Shown piece after piece: positions 12,600-24,038 of a DNA stretch of 64,000 nucleotides. Position 1 is the stretch's first letter, and each line of letters begins with the position of its first letter. Source of the DNA: Beroe forskalii (Eukaryota; Ctenophora; Nuda; Beroida; Beroidae); assembly GCA_011033025.1 (NCBI GenBank), contig WFMF01000529.1:51302-115301 (forward strand), written 5' to 3'. The notes beneath the pieces were generated by a model that ran no database searches, was not told the DNA's origin, and was given only the letters and a program-made list of their open reading frames with translations. A program made the position numbers and the translations under genes.

Positions 12600-13932
12600 T
12601 ATACTCCTAGCTATGTAGATCGCAGTGAGCAAGGTATCAGGTTGACACACGCTGTGTACTGACGCTTCTGTGGTGGATCTATACTGATGATGTACGACGG
12701 TAGGACGGTCGTCTATGATTTTAGACTGCCTTCTATGGTTGTAGTCTGCCGTCTTAGATTGTAGATGACAGTCTACTTGGATTGAAGATGACAGCTTGAC
12801 TAGTCTATTTTTACTTGTTCGGGCTGCTTCAGATGAACAATGTCGTTTTATTGGTTTTTGACGCCCCTGCTTTCACTCGTTTATCAACGTCTACATTACC
12901 CTATCTTTGGCTTGTTACATGAATTGCAATTGAGATTGATAATCTCTCGGATTTTCACTGTCATTGACACTGCCAGACTCAGATTTGATGATTTGAAATG
13001 CATTTCATGTTGACTATGATGATGTCATGCTCTTATTTTCTATGTGGTGGTTGTGGTGGCTCACTGTGCTTTACTCTCCTGACAACACAGCGGCTATTAC
13101 TCCAAGTAGAACTATACGGCCAACAGACGACAGTGTACAAATATAGTCTAGTTCTCGTAGAACTGGTTGATTTTGATGTTGTTTAGTGATTTGGATTTTG
13201 TAGTAGTGATGAAAACACTGTTTAGGGTGTTTGTGACCTCGGGAAATGAGAATAATTCTGAAATTTCCGACGCAATAAGTACGTTCGTCGTTATACTGTT
13301 ACTATACTTATATTAATCAGTATCACGTACGTACGCATAGTGGTTATGTGGAAATTACAGAGGGTCAGAGGGCGTTCTTTAAAACTCGTGACATCTACTC
13401 AATCAAAGTTCTCGTTGTGTTTTAATGCTTTTGATAAGTCAAATCTTAGGATACAGCCGCCATTATTAATGCATAATGCACTGTCAGCAGCTGTACTGCT
13501 ATTGTAATTTATCCTCCTTTTGGCATGATGTCTTTCCTAGTTTCCTTTTGAAAGAGAGACACAAAGAGATGGGCAGAGAGACCTCGTTTGTCATATGAAG
13601 GATGCCATTAATGGACCGTTCCTCATATGATGGGTGTCTCACAAAGTAATATATACGATTGAAGGTGACGTTGTGACCGTGATTTAAGCTAGTCTGTAGC
13701 TGCTTCTTTTTGTATGCGGCACACTTTAAAATGGCTAGAGTGTGCGATTTACAGCAACCTACTGAAGCAGGACTTTGTTGTATACCAATCTGAGTAATAT
13801 ATCTCGAATTTGCCCATATAAGGAATAATTAGTTCGCCATGTTACAGTTCATGTGTACATTAGAATTGACAGAGTGTCCCTGCAAGCATAGTAGGCATTT
13901 CAGCGTCGTTAATGCGCTACTTTAAGCTATGA
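12600..13932. other. Non-coding
   Basis: Near 12690-12790 a degenerate run of TAGACTGCCTTCTATGG, TAGTCTGCCGTCTTAGA and TAGATGACAGTCTAC looks like an old short tandem array. Nothing else. Confidence 0.4.
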
Positions 13933-14910
13933 TTTTTTTTTTATTTCAAAATTCAAATTTTACATGAAATATATTTTACAATGTCATTCAGGTTAAAACA
14001 TTGTGTCTTTCCTACTTAGCCAAAATAGCACAGTAAAATATAAATCAAGTGCAAAATCTGGGCTAAACTCCCAACACAGCGTTAACCATTTTTACAGGGA
14101 GGCCCGTCATAAACATCAATCAATATATATGTTATAGAATAAATAATAACAATATTAATAAGTAATTATGTCATCTGATAAAATTAAATCACAAACTCAC
14201 AAATTTGGTAAATTAACCAAAAATTGAAATAATATGGTTGTCAATTGTAATCATATATTGGTATTTAAATTGTCACTTTTGAACAGACCTAGACCACAAC
14301 TTACTTTTCTGCATCAAGACCATCATTTCGAAAAATACGAATTTAGAAAATTTCGTGAGTAAGGGTATGTTTGCTCTTGCCTTATGACTTAATAACCATC
14401 CAGTTCCTAGACCGAACCAATTAAATTAATCGGGCCAATCTAGATCTGCTTTCCAGAGGAAAGTTTTGAGTTGTGATTTAAAGGTGGAGATGCTTTTAAC
14501 TTGCCTGATACTATAAGGGATTTTGTTCCATATGACCATTGTTCTACAGAAAAATGAATTCCTAAAGTTATCACAATTAAGCCTTATGGTACATTTTAAT
14601 CTCGAACAATCCTCTTTGCTTCCAATATCATTTGTACTTCTGGTGCTCCTCACTTCAGTATGTTAAATGATATGAAAGCCTTCTGGTAAGGTGATGGGGA
14701 TGAGAGAGTGTATGATTTTGAACATCATGATTAGGTTAGTTATGATAAATTTGTGTTTTATTGGAGGGATATTCAAGGTTTTCAGTTTATTGTAGTATTC
14801 AGTATCACAGATATGGTCATGGGGACGGCCTTCAATCCACTTAACGGCCCGTTTTTGGATGGCTTCAAAACCACTGAGCTGGTTGATGACATCATCTTTC
14901 GAATAAAGAT
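13933..14910 (-). mobile_element. LINE 3' end (non-LTR retrotransposon), 5'-truncated
   Basis: On the minus strand about 14663-14905 reads SKDDVINQLSGFEAIQKRAVKWI and NLIMMFKIIHSL, the C-terminal end of a LINE reverse-transcriptase ORF (Jockey/CR1 group in style). A frame shift near 14655 leads into 14653-14426, reading RNSFFCRTMVIWNKIPYSIR and FKSQLKTFLW, then a stop. A 3' UTR follows, ending at a T10 on the plus strand (13933-13942), which is the poly(A) tail. The 5' side is cut at about 14.9 kb, as is usual for LINEs. Confidence 0.78.
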
Positions 14911-15088
14911 AGAAGAAGAGATGTCTCCTCCTTGTTACTATATAGTATATATTCATGTGAATTATATAACCACTCTCTCTCAGAACTACATGCTCTCCTC
15001 CTCCATGTCTCCTCATTGTCTCATCCACCTAATTCCCTCCCTGACTTGATCATCCTCATATAATGAGTTCGTTATACAACCATCCGTC

Positions 15089-15148
15089 ATGACTTTGGTA
15101 AATCACTCTTTGACTTTGGTAAATCACTGTTTGACTTTGGTAATATAG
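15089..15148 (+). repeat. Short tandem repeat, TGACTTTGGTAAATCACT
   Basis: Almost three copies of a 20-21-bp unit; the last is partial. Confidence 0.7.
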
Positions 15149-15797
15149 TCTCTCTTCCGTAATACTGTGCCCATAGTTCCCGTTGTTGGTCTGCCTAATT
15201 TGCTCTATATCATCAAGATGTGCACTTCCGAACTATACATCTGGATTGCACCAAATACTCAAATAGATTGGAGAAGAGTACTTTTGCCCCACTTCTAATG
15301 GCATGAATCCTGGATCCGATTTCTCACAATCCTGCCCTGTTATTGCTCACAGCTTTCCATAATTGCCAAATGCCGATCCCAGTTTATTGCCCTGCTACTA
15401 AATGTACTCCAGTCCTCTGTTTCTGCTGTTCAATTTGCTCACTGTACATTGTACAGTTGTACTTTCGTCCCATGCTATTTCGTAGACCCCTCGTCCCCTC
15501 TGTCCTATTAAAGCTGGTTTCATCGGTCCTATAGGGTGGATACTAGGTCTGCATCTGTCTCTCTACTTATGTATCACTGTCTCACTCTATTGGTTGCAGG
15601 TCCTCTGTGTTCCATTCCATTGGTTCTTTTCCATTTCACTGATCTCCTACGATTGCTTCAGATCTTAACTCTTTCAGAGAAATCTTAAATCTCTAGACTG
15701 TTTTAGAAGCTTCTTCTGCCCCAATGAGCAGCTGTAGTAGAGATTTCACTCCCAGTTTGCATATATTATTATTAATATTCTTCCTCCCATAATCGGT

Positions 15798-15859
15798 CAC
15801 GTGACCCTGACTAAGCCCTCTGATTGGTTCATCGCACTGCAATTCCAGCCCTCCTATTG
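15798..15859. promoter_or_regulatory. E-box with two CCAAT boxes
   Basis: CACGTG at 15798, GATTGG at 15822, CTATTGG at 15854 (32-bp step). Confidence 0.4.
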
Positions 15860-16034
15860 GTGCAACCACTGCTTGACAAGCTTGTAGAGAATATATTAAA
15901 TATTATATGGTGGTCTCTCCTCCTCCTTAAAATACTGTATTTCCTCGGCCGACTTACTGGGGCAGGGACAGACTCACACGAAGTTTTACAGAGTTTTAGT
16001 CCGACTATAACAATCGCTTGATAGAACATATGGT

Positions 16035-16110
16035 GGTTGGGAGTGACGTCATTACCATGTGTTTGAATAGTAATTTGATCTCGTTGAATGGCGTACTTTT
16101 CATGAGCGAG
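16035..16110 (+). repeat. CRE-core palindrome
   Basis: GTGGTTGGGAGTGACGTCAT and, after a type b-like spacer, AATTTGATCTCGTTGAATGGC. Confidence 0.55.
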
Positions 16111-16550
16111 AGTATAGCAGTGTTGAGCCACCATGCCATTGTCTCGCCGTGCTAGTTCACCGACTTGATCTTAGATTTGTATCGTTTTTTGTTTGGAATA
16201 TTCAGCTCTTGAAAAAGTTTGTTTTAGATTTTGTCGCATTTCGTTTTTATTAAAACTAACATTTGATACTCAACTTCGCTGTAATTTCGCGATGGTGGCA
16301 CAATTATTGTGGTGTTGTTTCATCGGTTTTTGGACCACAAAGGAACTGAAATCTAAATTTGTATGAATTGTATTTCTAAAATTGTCCATTATTCAATTTT
16401 CGTTGGTAATTATTAAATGGTTTTACAGTTTGGTTAAGAAAGCGTGCAATAGGATTTTGGTGGTTCCTTTTAGGTTCTTTACCGTCGAATTACAGCAAAC
16501 ATTCTAAATAAATCGAGCGGATTCGGCATTCTTGAGACGTTCCTAACATA

Positions 16551-17216
16551 CCTTATTGTAGGAAATTAAGCACTCAAAAAACTAAGCCAACATGTCATTA
16601 AGCACCATGAAATAAGGCCCTTTTGAGACATCTGGTGCTTAATTAGATGTAGGCTTGATTACATGTAGGCCAAATTACATGTAGGCTTAATTTAATTTTT
16701 TCAAAATTTATTCAAATGACACGTAATTTCTAATGTGCATCTGTTATCTAAAACAGATTTAAGTTCTGACTGAAGAACAGTTCCGGTCACCAATCACACA
16801 AGGAGGGCTATAGATCAAGAGTGAGGTCAAACTTGAACGGTCAGTTGAAGGAAAGGCTAAGTTTTTGATGTTCTGTGGACAGGAATCAAGACAATAACGA
16901 TGACTTTGATGATGTAGAATTAAGACTCTCTGGAAGCTGAAGACGAGGATCAGATGGAGGCTTACGACGAAAATATCAATTGATTATTCCATTATTTTCA
17001 ATTCATCATTAAATTATTATTTAGATTCTGTACTTCCATTGCTCTACATTATTACTGCGAAATATCGAAAATTTTTGACGTGTAAAAATCCCAAAATTTA
17101 TTTGAAAATGAAGGCATTCAAAAATTAAGCCAGCATGTCATTAAGCACCATGAAATTAAGCCCTTTTCGAGGCTTTGGTGCTTAATTTTCTGAGTGCTTA
17201 ATTTCCTACAATAAGG
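16551..17216. mobile_element. TA-flanked MITE with 37-bp inverted ends
   Basis: The ends read CCTTATTGTAGGAAATTAAG on each strand and continue to about 37 bp with three mismatches. TA lies on both sides (16549-16550, 17217-17218), fitting a Tc1/mariner-type insertion. Inside, two direct copies of CATTAAGCACCATGAAAT each form a hairpin with GGTGCTTAAT. No transposase. Confidence 0.72.
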
Positions 17217-17513
17217 TACATTAATATGCATTAGGCTCCTCAAGTTTTCTTCTATTTAGATTCATTAAAATATGGAGAATGTGCTAATATTTTGTGCTCT
17301 GACATCATTCGGCGATGTTACATACCATTTGTTATCTTTCTCTGAATTAAATTCTGTCCAGAATTTTATTTGATCCTTGGAGGTTTCTAATCTCGAAGAT
17401 TTTTATAGCCCTCGCCTCGACTCGTCGTATTTAGGATTGCATATCAATGCAAATTGCCTGTTTTCTCCTCAAAACCGTTACTGTATCCTCGTAGCTATCT
17501 CAGAAGAACCCCC

Positions 17514-17827
17514 ATGAGACTGTACAACAACTCCAATCTCCACTACTACCTCTCCTCCTCCGCGTCATCTTCCAGCAGCTGTTCTGTAAGTGATGACGAA
17601 GGGGGAGGGATAGAGGATGAGAGGGATGGGAGTGACGCCGATCACAATAGCAATGGTGGTGTCAAGTTAAATCAGATCGAGAGTGCTGTCAATGACGATG
17701 TCAACGGATGCGTTGGAAGGGAGGAGGGTGGTGTCAGCAGTCAGTTGATGAAGGGGAGTAGCGAGGAAATGAATGATGTTGAGGATAACTTGTACAGCCT
17801 GAAAGTGTCTAGCACTGAAGAAATAAG
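17514..17827 (+). CDS. Ser-rich/acidic N-terminal exon, unrecognised
   Basis: The frame is open upstream of 17514 but only through a TTG; the first real ATG is 17514, giving MRLYNNSNLHYYL and then a run of Ser, an acidic stretch (SVSDDEGGGIEDERDGSDAD) and an Asn/Glu/Val-rich tail. The exon can end at 17827 (AAG|GTTAAT, phase 2) or at a twin donor at 17879 (also phase 2). An octamer ATGCAAAT lies 60 bp upstream (17447-17454), with a TTTTATAG at 17401. An AAG acceptor at 20641-20643 would join it in frame to the long exon at 20675, so both may be one gene with the antisense gene at 18.2-18.9 kb in its intron. That is inference. The composition suggests a disordered region; no family recognised. 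Confidence 0.45.
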
Positions 17828-18177
17828 GTTAATACTTGCCATCTCACTACACTGGGAAACGAGATTTGGCCCAGAAAGGTTAATTTCCATATTTGTTAAC
17901 AATTACTGATCTGTGGGGCTAATTTTTGTAATCTGAGTAAGATTAGCCATTCTAAAAAGCGCTCCGAAAGTTCAAAAAATTACAATTCTGACAAAAAAAT
18001 CCGAATTGTTTGGTTGTGATTTATGCTTCGGAAAAATCCTTGTGTGAAATTTGACTACTTTTTCCTTTTTTCAATGTCCTTATAACTGGATCTAAAGCTA
18101 CTTAGGAATCTTTTCAGGAATTTCTAGGTTGATTAATCTTGAAAGAAATGCGTAATAATATGTAATAGTCAAATCAT

Positions 18178-18183
18178 TTTATT
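18178..18183 (-). terminator. Poly(A) signal of the MGQCC gene
   Basis: Reads AATAAA on the minus strand, about 50 bp after the stop codon at 18232-18234. Confidence 0.6.
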
Positions 18184-18231
18184 GATAATAAATCTATAAA
18201 CAAAATCCACACTTATATAAATATCTTCCAT

Positions 18232-18924
18232 CTAAACCCAAGCAACAATGCTCTTCTCAAACTCTTCTGTCTGCTCTCTGGGAACAAATCTGTATCCGTA
18301 GATTCCTTCTTCCTCATCCTCGTCAATGGTAGTCTCGTTGTAGTTCCAGGAGATTCCGAGCTTGTGGATGCTGCATGATCTGTCATGGTCGATGCGAGAA
18401 GATGAAGCAATGGGGGCATCAAGAGCGGAGAGCTCCGGTAGATTCCATCTCCCCTCTGACATGTATCTTCCATCCGCAAGGTAGGAGTTGGGGAGATCAT
18501 CCATGAAGGAAGGGATAGGTGGCATGTCCACTGTAGCACGTCTGGCTTTCTGGGAGAACACAGGTTTCTGGGTGAAGTACCGGTCTTCCGAGAGTCTCCC
18601 TGGTCGTCTGACTGGGGTCATCATGATGTCACGGTGAGGGCATCTGGTACTGATGGAGCAGTTGCAGAAGTGGGCCATGACAGCTTCGTGGACATCTCTA
18701 CGAACAAGGGACTCTGGGGTGTCTGCTGGTGTAGCTGGGGAGGGTTGAGCGAAGAGGTGCTGGATGGGGGTTACTGGTTGGATGTAGTTATCCTCGTAGA
18801 AGGAGGCTCCTGGGAGGGTGTTGGTAGAGGCATGACGTTGGGTGGGTCTGTTCTGTCTTCTGTTGCTCTGACGCCGTCTCTTGGAGGAGGAGGAATTCTT
18901 CTGTCCACTGCAGCACTGACCCAT
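18232..18924 (-). CDS. Putative N-myristoylated/palmitoylated intronless protein, 230 aa
   Basis: This is a complete single-exon gene on the minus strand. The upstream in-frame GTG is not needed; the ATG at 18924 gives MGQCCSGQKNSSSSKRRR. Gly2 with Ser6 fits the N-myristoylation rule, Cys4/Cys5 are the usual palmitoylated pair, and the following Arg/Lys cluster (residues 15-27) is the classic third membrane signal, so the inner face of the plasma membrane is the inferred site. The middle holds a Cys/His patch (HFCNCSISTRCPH), and the C-terminal third is acidic (TTIDEDEEEGIYGYRF). A TATAAATA at 19008-19015 sits about 85 bp upstream of the ATG, and AATAAA at 18178-18183 lies about 50 bp past the stop. 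I do not recognise a family. It could be a lineage-specific membrane scaffold or signalling adaptor; the acylation motif is seen, the role is not. Confidence 0.72.
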   Translation of the reverse strand: MGQCCSGQKNSSSSKRRRQSNRRQNRPTQRHASTNTLPGASFYEDNYIQPVTPIQHLFAQPSPATPADTPESLVRRDVHEAVMAHFCNCSISTRCPHRDIMMTPVRRPGRLSEDRYFTQKPVFSQKARRATVDMPPIPSFMDDLPNSYLADGRYMSEGRWNLPELSALDAPIASSSRIDHDRSCSIHKLGISWNYNETTIDEDEEEGIYGYRFVPREQTEEFEKSIVAWV

Positions 18925-19007
18925 GGTTCTTCGGATTCTGTTTGTTGGTTGTAGTTGTTGATAGGAGAGATGATAGTTGATTGATGATCCTGAAGATATC
19001 CACTTGG

Positions 19008-19015
19008 TATTTATA
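19008..19015 (-). promoter_or_regulatory. TATA box of the MGQCC gene
   Basis: Reads TATAAATA on the minus strand, about 85 bp before the ATG at 18924. A start site about 30 bp downstream would leave a 5' leader of roughly 55 nt. Confidence 0.65.
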
Positions 19016-19019
19016 CTTT

Positions 19020-20535
19020 GTGTTGACACCACTTGACGAGAGGTTGCGATTAGGCGTAATGCGAGAATAGGAGAATTGGATCCGATGCATGTTTACCGCT
19101 GGAAACACCTGGTGATTTGTTGACACCGGTTATGATGGATCTTGTGTTCTGTGGGCTAATTTACATGGATCACATGACACGGACAGAAAATAGGCCAAAT
19201 AGACTTACGGCGTGGTTCCTAATGGAAAAGCAGTCCGAGAAACTGAGAAATTTCTATTCTCAACTCCGTTGTTCCAGACGTAAACGGCTTTTCTGTCCCC
19301 AAATCATCTTGTAAGAACAGGCATAGGAATACCTATGGATCTCTGATGACCGAAAAAATCCATATTGCGCTGCTTCAATTTAGACCCCATCCATTTTAAA
19401 CTGTCCGTTTTCAAAAGATATTTCCACAGATCTCGGTAAAGAATATCGAATTTCAATCACACAGTACCCAACAAGTGCCTATCTTGCCTGGTACCACTGA
19501 GCAGAAACATGAAACTTTCGTCACGACCATGCATCTGAGTGGTAAATTGATGACTTAAAAAGAGCCTACTTTCTGTTCCCAGCATTAAACCCTGCTCCTT
19601 AGCCTGCAACCAATGACTGGGAAACATACCGATCCCGTGGAACGGATACGTATTAAATTTTTTGAGCGTCCTGTGTGTGAAATAATATATCTGCAAAGAA
19701 TATAGCCGATTCTACGTTATCAAATTACCATTCAAACCATTGAAATGATGTCATCATCAACTGCCTATTAATCTTCCCAGCAGGACCTGCAAATTCCATG
19801 TGTAATTCTTTGCATTACCAGGGGGATGGTTAAGTCGAATTACCAGCGTTTGTTCCAACCTAGGGGGCTATTTTCGTTCTTTGTTTGAGCTGTGAAGATC
19901 ATTAGATAAGAGTCATTGGTAACGATTTGACCGGATATTGGCCTTGGTCGCATTTTTAGTGCTAAAATTAAATTGTGATACCTTCTTATTTTTGTTGAAG
20001 TCAGGGTTTTTGATGATTGATCTCCTAGCTTCTACTTCATTGTCATAAAGTAAAGGTAAGATTTGATTGAAACATGACAATTTTTTGTAAATAAAAATTT
20101 CAATTTCCCAAATTTCGAATCTTCGAGTTTTTCAAATTTGAATTATTTTGAGGAAGTTTATCTCTGTTTGCTCTTACTTCATTCACAAATATAAAGCATA
20201 ACATCATCTCAAAAACTTAAACTACTTCAAACATCCTGAGATGATATACTCAAAAACCAGTTTGGAGCGCAATATCCTCTGCTCTTCAGTTCTGCATTAT
20301 ATAAGTCATAGAACGGCCGTCAAATCTCGTTCATGTGCCACGCTTGAGTACGCTTTTAATTTCACACTTTTGACAAGTTTTCTTCGAACTTCTTTAAACT
20401 CTTTCGAAATATACATCATGTTTATCTGCTATATCAGATAACACGAATAATTCGCACATATTATAATTTGACAATACCAAAGGTGGAAGAGTACGTGTGT
20501 TCATTTGATACTGTGATTTGATACTTCAGTTTCAA
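19020..20535. other. Intergenic between the MGQCC promoter and the 20675 promoter
   Basis: No exon or repeat seen on either strand. Confidence 0.4.
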
Positions 20536-20539
20536 GGGT

Positions 20540-20566
20540 CACGTGATCTTTTTCACGTATAAAAAA
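20540..20566 (+). promoter_or_regulatory. E-box plus TATA promoter of the 20675 gene
   Basis: CACGTG (20540-20545) is followed 12 bp later by TATAAAAAA (20558-20566). A start site near 20590 and the ATG at 20675 (A at -3) would give a leader of about 85 nt. If the exon at 17514 splices to 20644 instead, this would be an alternative promoter. Confidence 0.5.
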
Positions 20567-20674
20567 CACAAATTATCGTCATCGGCTGCCGATAATAATA
20601 CACCTTGTTTCTGTTACACTTGTACTTTTATTGCTTTGATAAGTGTGCCGTGCACTTCCTTGAACTGTCGTAAT

Positions 20675-22213
20675 ATGAGTGAGGAGGAGAAGGCTGGGAT
20701 TGGAGAAGAGACAGGGACTGAGAAGGGAGAAAACAGAGGGTGCATCATCGAAAAAGTGGAGGGCAAAAGCATTGAAAAGGGCGATGAAGATCTCACCGGA
20801 TCTTGTGAAGTTGATACTGATGGCATTGTTTGTGAAAAGATGACATCAACAGCACCAGCTGAAACTATTGCACCGACAAAGTTACTGAGCGAGATGAGAT
20901 TGAAGAAGACAAATGCTCGTGCAGCCAAGGAAATTTCAATGGTAGCCCCGCAAACGACTCGTTTCCATGACAAAACTCCGCACACGACTCGTTATCATGA
21001 CGAGGGTAGACTCTCGGATGGTATTCGGAATATCTTAGCAAAATGGTCGTCTCCAGCTCCCAGACCCGGTTTCCGGTCTGTGTACCATCCTCAAAAGGAA
21101 GAAAACCACGAGAGAAGACCATGTGAGACGGATCGAGATAGAAATTCCATCCTGGAAAGAGGGTGCGAAAAGGAGGATTACGTGAGACGAAGAAGCAAAC
21201 CTTTCGATGCTTTGCCTCGTGGTGCTTCGCTGATATCTGACTTTAAGGAAAAGAAGAGTAGCTTCCAAGACGAGTCAACTGATTCGACATGTGCTGCAGT
21301 TATCCATTCTAGTCCAATACCAACAAGAAAGAGTAGAAATTCATGTGGTGACCCGGATACCAGTAGATTCTCAATATCTCCTCTCTCGGTTGAAATCACC
21401 AGTCTGGAGTTGTTTGGTTCTTCCTCTACTTCGTTTCATGACGACCCTGCGGCTAGTTCGTCTGGTGACTCTGATAGTGCTAACAGTGTGGTGATATCTG
21501 GGAAAATTTCTCCTCCTTCAAACGAGAGTCAGGGAAAGGATGGGACTCTGGAATCGAAAATCACCCAATCTGAGCAGAGTTATGATTTTCTACAGATTGG
21601 AAGATTAGAAAGAAGCCCTTCCTCAAAAAGGGCTTACAAGCCTTGCTCCTCTGCACAAAACCCAAGCCCCAAAGAGCAACCTTGGGCCTTGCATCCAACC
21701 TCCAAAGAACAACCTGGAACCCGTCCCCATAGCTGTCAAGAACAGGCAATGTGTTTGAGTCTGGACAGGAAGGTGAGTCTGCTGTCCCTTACTCAGGGGA
21801 CAGAACTGGACAGGAAGTCCAGCCTCCGTTCTTCAGCAGGGAGTGGAGTTCGGAAGGCAGTCAAGAGGAGCGTGTCTTGGGGACAGACTGGGGACAGAGC
21901 AGGACGCCGTCCTAAACAGGCTGGGGACAGAGCGGGATGCCGTCCTAAACGTGGGATAAATAGGGAAACACTTGGTGGACTGTCAGATGAAGCAGGAAGG
22001 AAAAGAATGGGACTGAAGTCTGGCGGTTTTATCTGTATGACGCCTGATGGTAAAGGGATTGAGAAAGACAGTGAAGGGATGGAAAAGACACAAGGTAGTA
22101 AAGAGCAGAGCGCTGAGAGAGGTGGCTGCAAGGAGCAGACACCAGGGCGGCTAGACTACCTAAGACAAGTGCTGGAGATGGAAAGGAGGATGCTCAGCGC
22201 TTACCCTGATAGG
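20675..22213 (+). CDS. Disordered protein, long first exon with PP1-docking-like motif
   Basis: The open frame begins upstream at a GTG, but the ATG at 20675 (MSEEEKAGIGEETG) is the plausible start. It gives 513 codons ending at GATAG|GTGAGA, an excellent donor (phase 2), so the in-frame TGA at 22214 is probably intronic. The protein is charged and Ser-rich with no fold I recognise. Visible elements: a duplicated TTRFHD/TTRYHD near residues 96-108, a Pro-rich repeat around KEQPWALHP/KEQPGTRPH, KRSVSWGQTG (R-S-V-S-W fits the RVxF docking rule for protein phosphatase 1), a DRAGRRPK/DRAGCRPK repeat, and a C-terminal helix LDYLRQVLEMERRMLSAYPD. A strong acceptor at 24497-24498 would add RHFTGVLLLIQ and a stop. 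Coding status is likely; function is open. Confidence 0.6.
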
Positions 22214-22237
22214 TGAGACTTATTAAGTCACAGTCAT

Positions 22238-22295
22238 ATGATGACGTCATTATCAGGGTTGAAATTACATTTGATGACGTTGGACCGCCTATGCT
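22238..22295 (+). repeat. CRE-core palindrome next to the 20675 exon
   Basis: GATGACGTCATTATCAGGGT, TTTGATGACGTTGGACCGCC and TATGC; it begins 25 bp after the splice donor. Confidence 0.65.
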
Positions 22296-22433
22296 TTGAG
22301 TACCGGGACTTGTAATCTCAAGTCCTTGTTAGATTTTTTCATATTATGTAATGAGGTCCTACAATATATAAAAGATTTTTATGTGCGTGTGTCGGCATTA
22401 TATTTGCCTCAAAATTGACCTTTGTGTTGTTGG

Positions 22434-22466
22434 TCTTGTGCGGTATAATTCTTGTGCGGTATAATT
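22434..22466 (+). repeat. 17-bp tandem duplication
   Basis: CTTGTGCGGTATAATT occurs twice in tandem, about 220 bp after the 20675 exon. Confidence 0.7.
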
Positions 22467-23067
22467 TTGTTAGTTGTGTCAAAGTTTGTTTGACGGCCCG
22501 GACCGACTCTAGACTCAGTCTTAGTCGATTTTGTGCCTTAAAAGTGTTAAAAACAAGGATATCAAAAGTTTAACAAATTAAAAGTAGAGGCCCAGTTATT
22601 TGACAATATCCCCGGAAATGTAAACACAATAATTACGCAATTTTGAAACGTCACGGTCCTTCATGACATCATTCATATTCCTTCGGGGACCGTTTAAGTC
22701 GTCCCTCTGACATTATACTTCATTCAATTTTCTAATTATCATCATTTCATTTTACACCGCTTCTTTATTACCCTTTTCTCTGTGGACTGTGTTTGTAAAC
22801 CTCCAGGCTAGTAAACATGGGATGAATCATGTTACAATTATATTATTGAATCATCGCAAAGTATTCGAATATTTTTAATTTTTCCTTTCTCTCATCATGC
22901 ACATTTATATGCGTATTGTTTGCTTGTTTTCTCTGAGCTAATGGACCCACGTAGATTGAACGGCCGCTCCCATCATATTTTGTCGAGTGTTTGGATAACT
23001 AGGATCTGGATGTAATCTAATGGATGTTCTTCGTATCGAATCCAAAATATAAATATACACTTTTTCT

Positions 23068-23125
23068 GTGACGTCATTATCAGGGTTTAGAGTGGTGAAC
23101 TGATGACGCCGGGATGGCCTGCCTT
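23068..23125 (+). repeat. CRE-core palindrome, type b
   Basis: GTGACGTCATTATCAGGGTT, TAGAGTGGTGAACTGATGACG. Confidence 0.65.
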
Positions 23126-23539
23126 TCATCGCATGTAATCTAATGGGTTCTAATGTGTCTGGGGGTATGCGTGTGTATACTGTACACGGGCCGTATTATG
23201 GTTTTCTCTCATGGCTTGGGTATTGTTATTTTTACAGGATTTATGATTAGTTGATATCATGGTGAGAAAATCTCGTTTTGTTTTGCTCCCCGCATACGTT
23301 TGCAGTTTATGTTTATTCCTTTATTTGATCAAAATCTCAAAACTCTCACCGACCTGAATTAAATCCGTTGTGGAGTTGATTGACGAAGAAATGAACAACC
23401 AACAAACATCTCCAATTCATATTCCTGAAAAATTGAATACAAGCTATGATTTCTTTCTTCTCCTGAGTCTTGAGACTTCCATGCCACGCAAGGTTCACTG
23501 CCTTTTTCGCACCCTCTGACTTCCCTTGCATTAGGTAGT

Positions 23540-23575
23540 CCTTAATGGGTCTGGAGTCTGGACAACCCATTAAGG
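23540..23575. other. Perfect 11-bp hairpin
   Basis: CCTTAATGGGT and its exact reverse complement are separated by 14 bp; no gene nearby. Confidence 0.5.
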
Positions 23576-23951
23576 AATACCATCTTAATGGTCCCACGAA
23601 TATTAATCTTTTAGAACCATGTCATATAGTCTAGCCCTTTCCCCACATAGTCCATATTAAACGTAGTAGGGCTGAAAACCAATATTCTTCACATCCCAAC
23701 ATAATAACCAAAACACACATTCTATACACGTTATACTTTTCCTGACAACCTGTAATTGCGTGAGAACATTGGTGGTTTGTACCTTGCCCTGCTCTGGACC
23801 TTGACCAAGTTGCGTAATTTATTGTACTGGTTTGTGCGTAGGTTTTGGCGTTTAGTTGTATCAATTGATCTTATTTTCCTTGTGTGCTCCAGGTTCATGA
23901 TAAAAGATAATTGACTATTACAGAAAACTCTGTGCAATGTCACTATCAATT

Positions 23952-24038
23952 AGCGGTTTGACCTCATCAGTTCACAACTCTAAACCCAGATAATGACGTC
24001 ATCATTTCGCCACTCTAAACCCAGATAATAATGTAACG
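23952..24038 (-). repeat. CRE-core palindrome with duplicated half
   Basis: Type b copy, with CACTCTAAACCCAGATAAT repeated after the TGACGTCA. Confidence 0.6.

Noticed and set aside
14753-15049. 98-residue plus-strand frame
   Set aside because: Antisense shadow of the LINE fragment.
17454-17513. N-terminal extension of the Ser-rich exon
   Set aside because: It depends on a TTG start; the first ATG is at 17514.
20543-20674. 44-residue extension of the 20675 protein
   Set aside because: It begins at a GTG that overlaps the E-box/TATA promoter.
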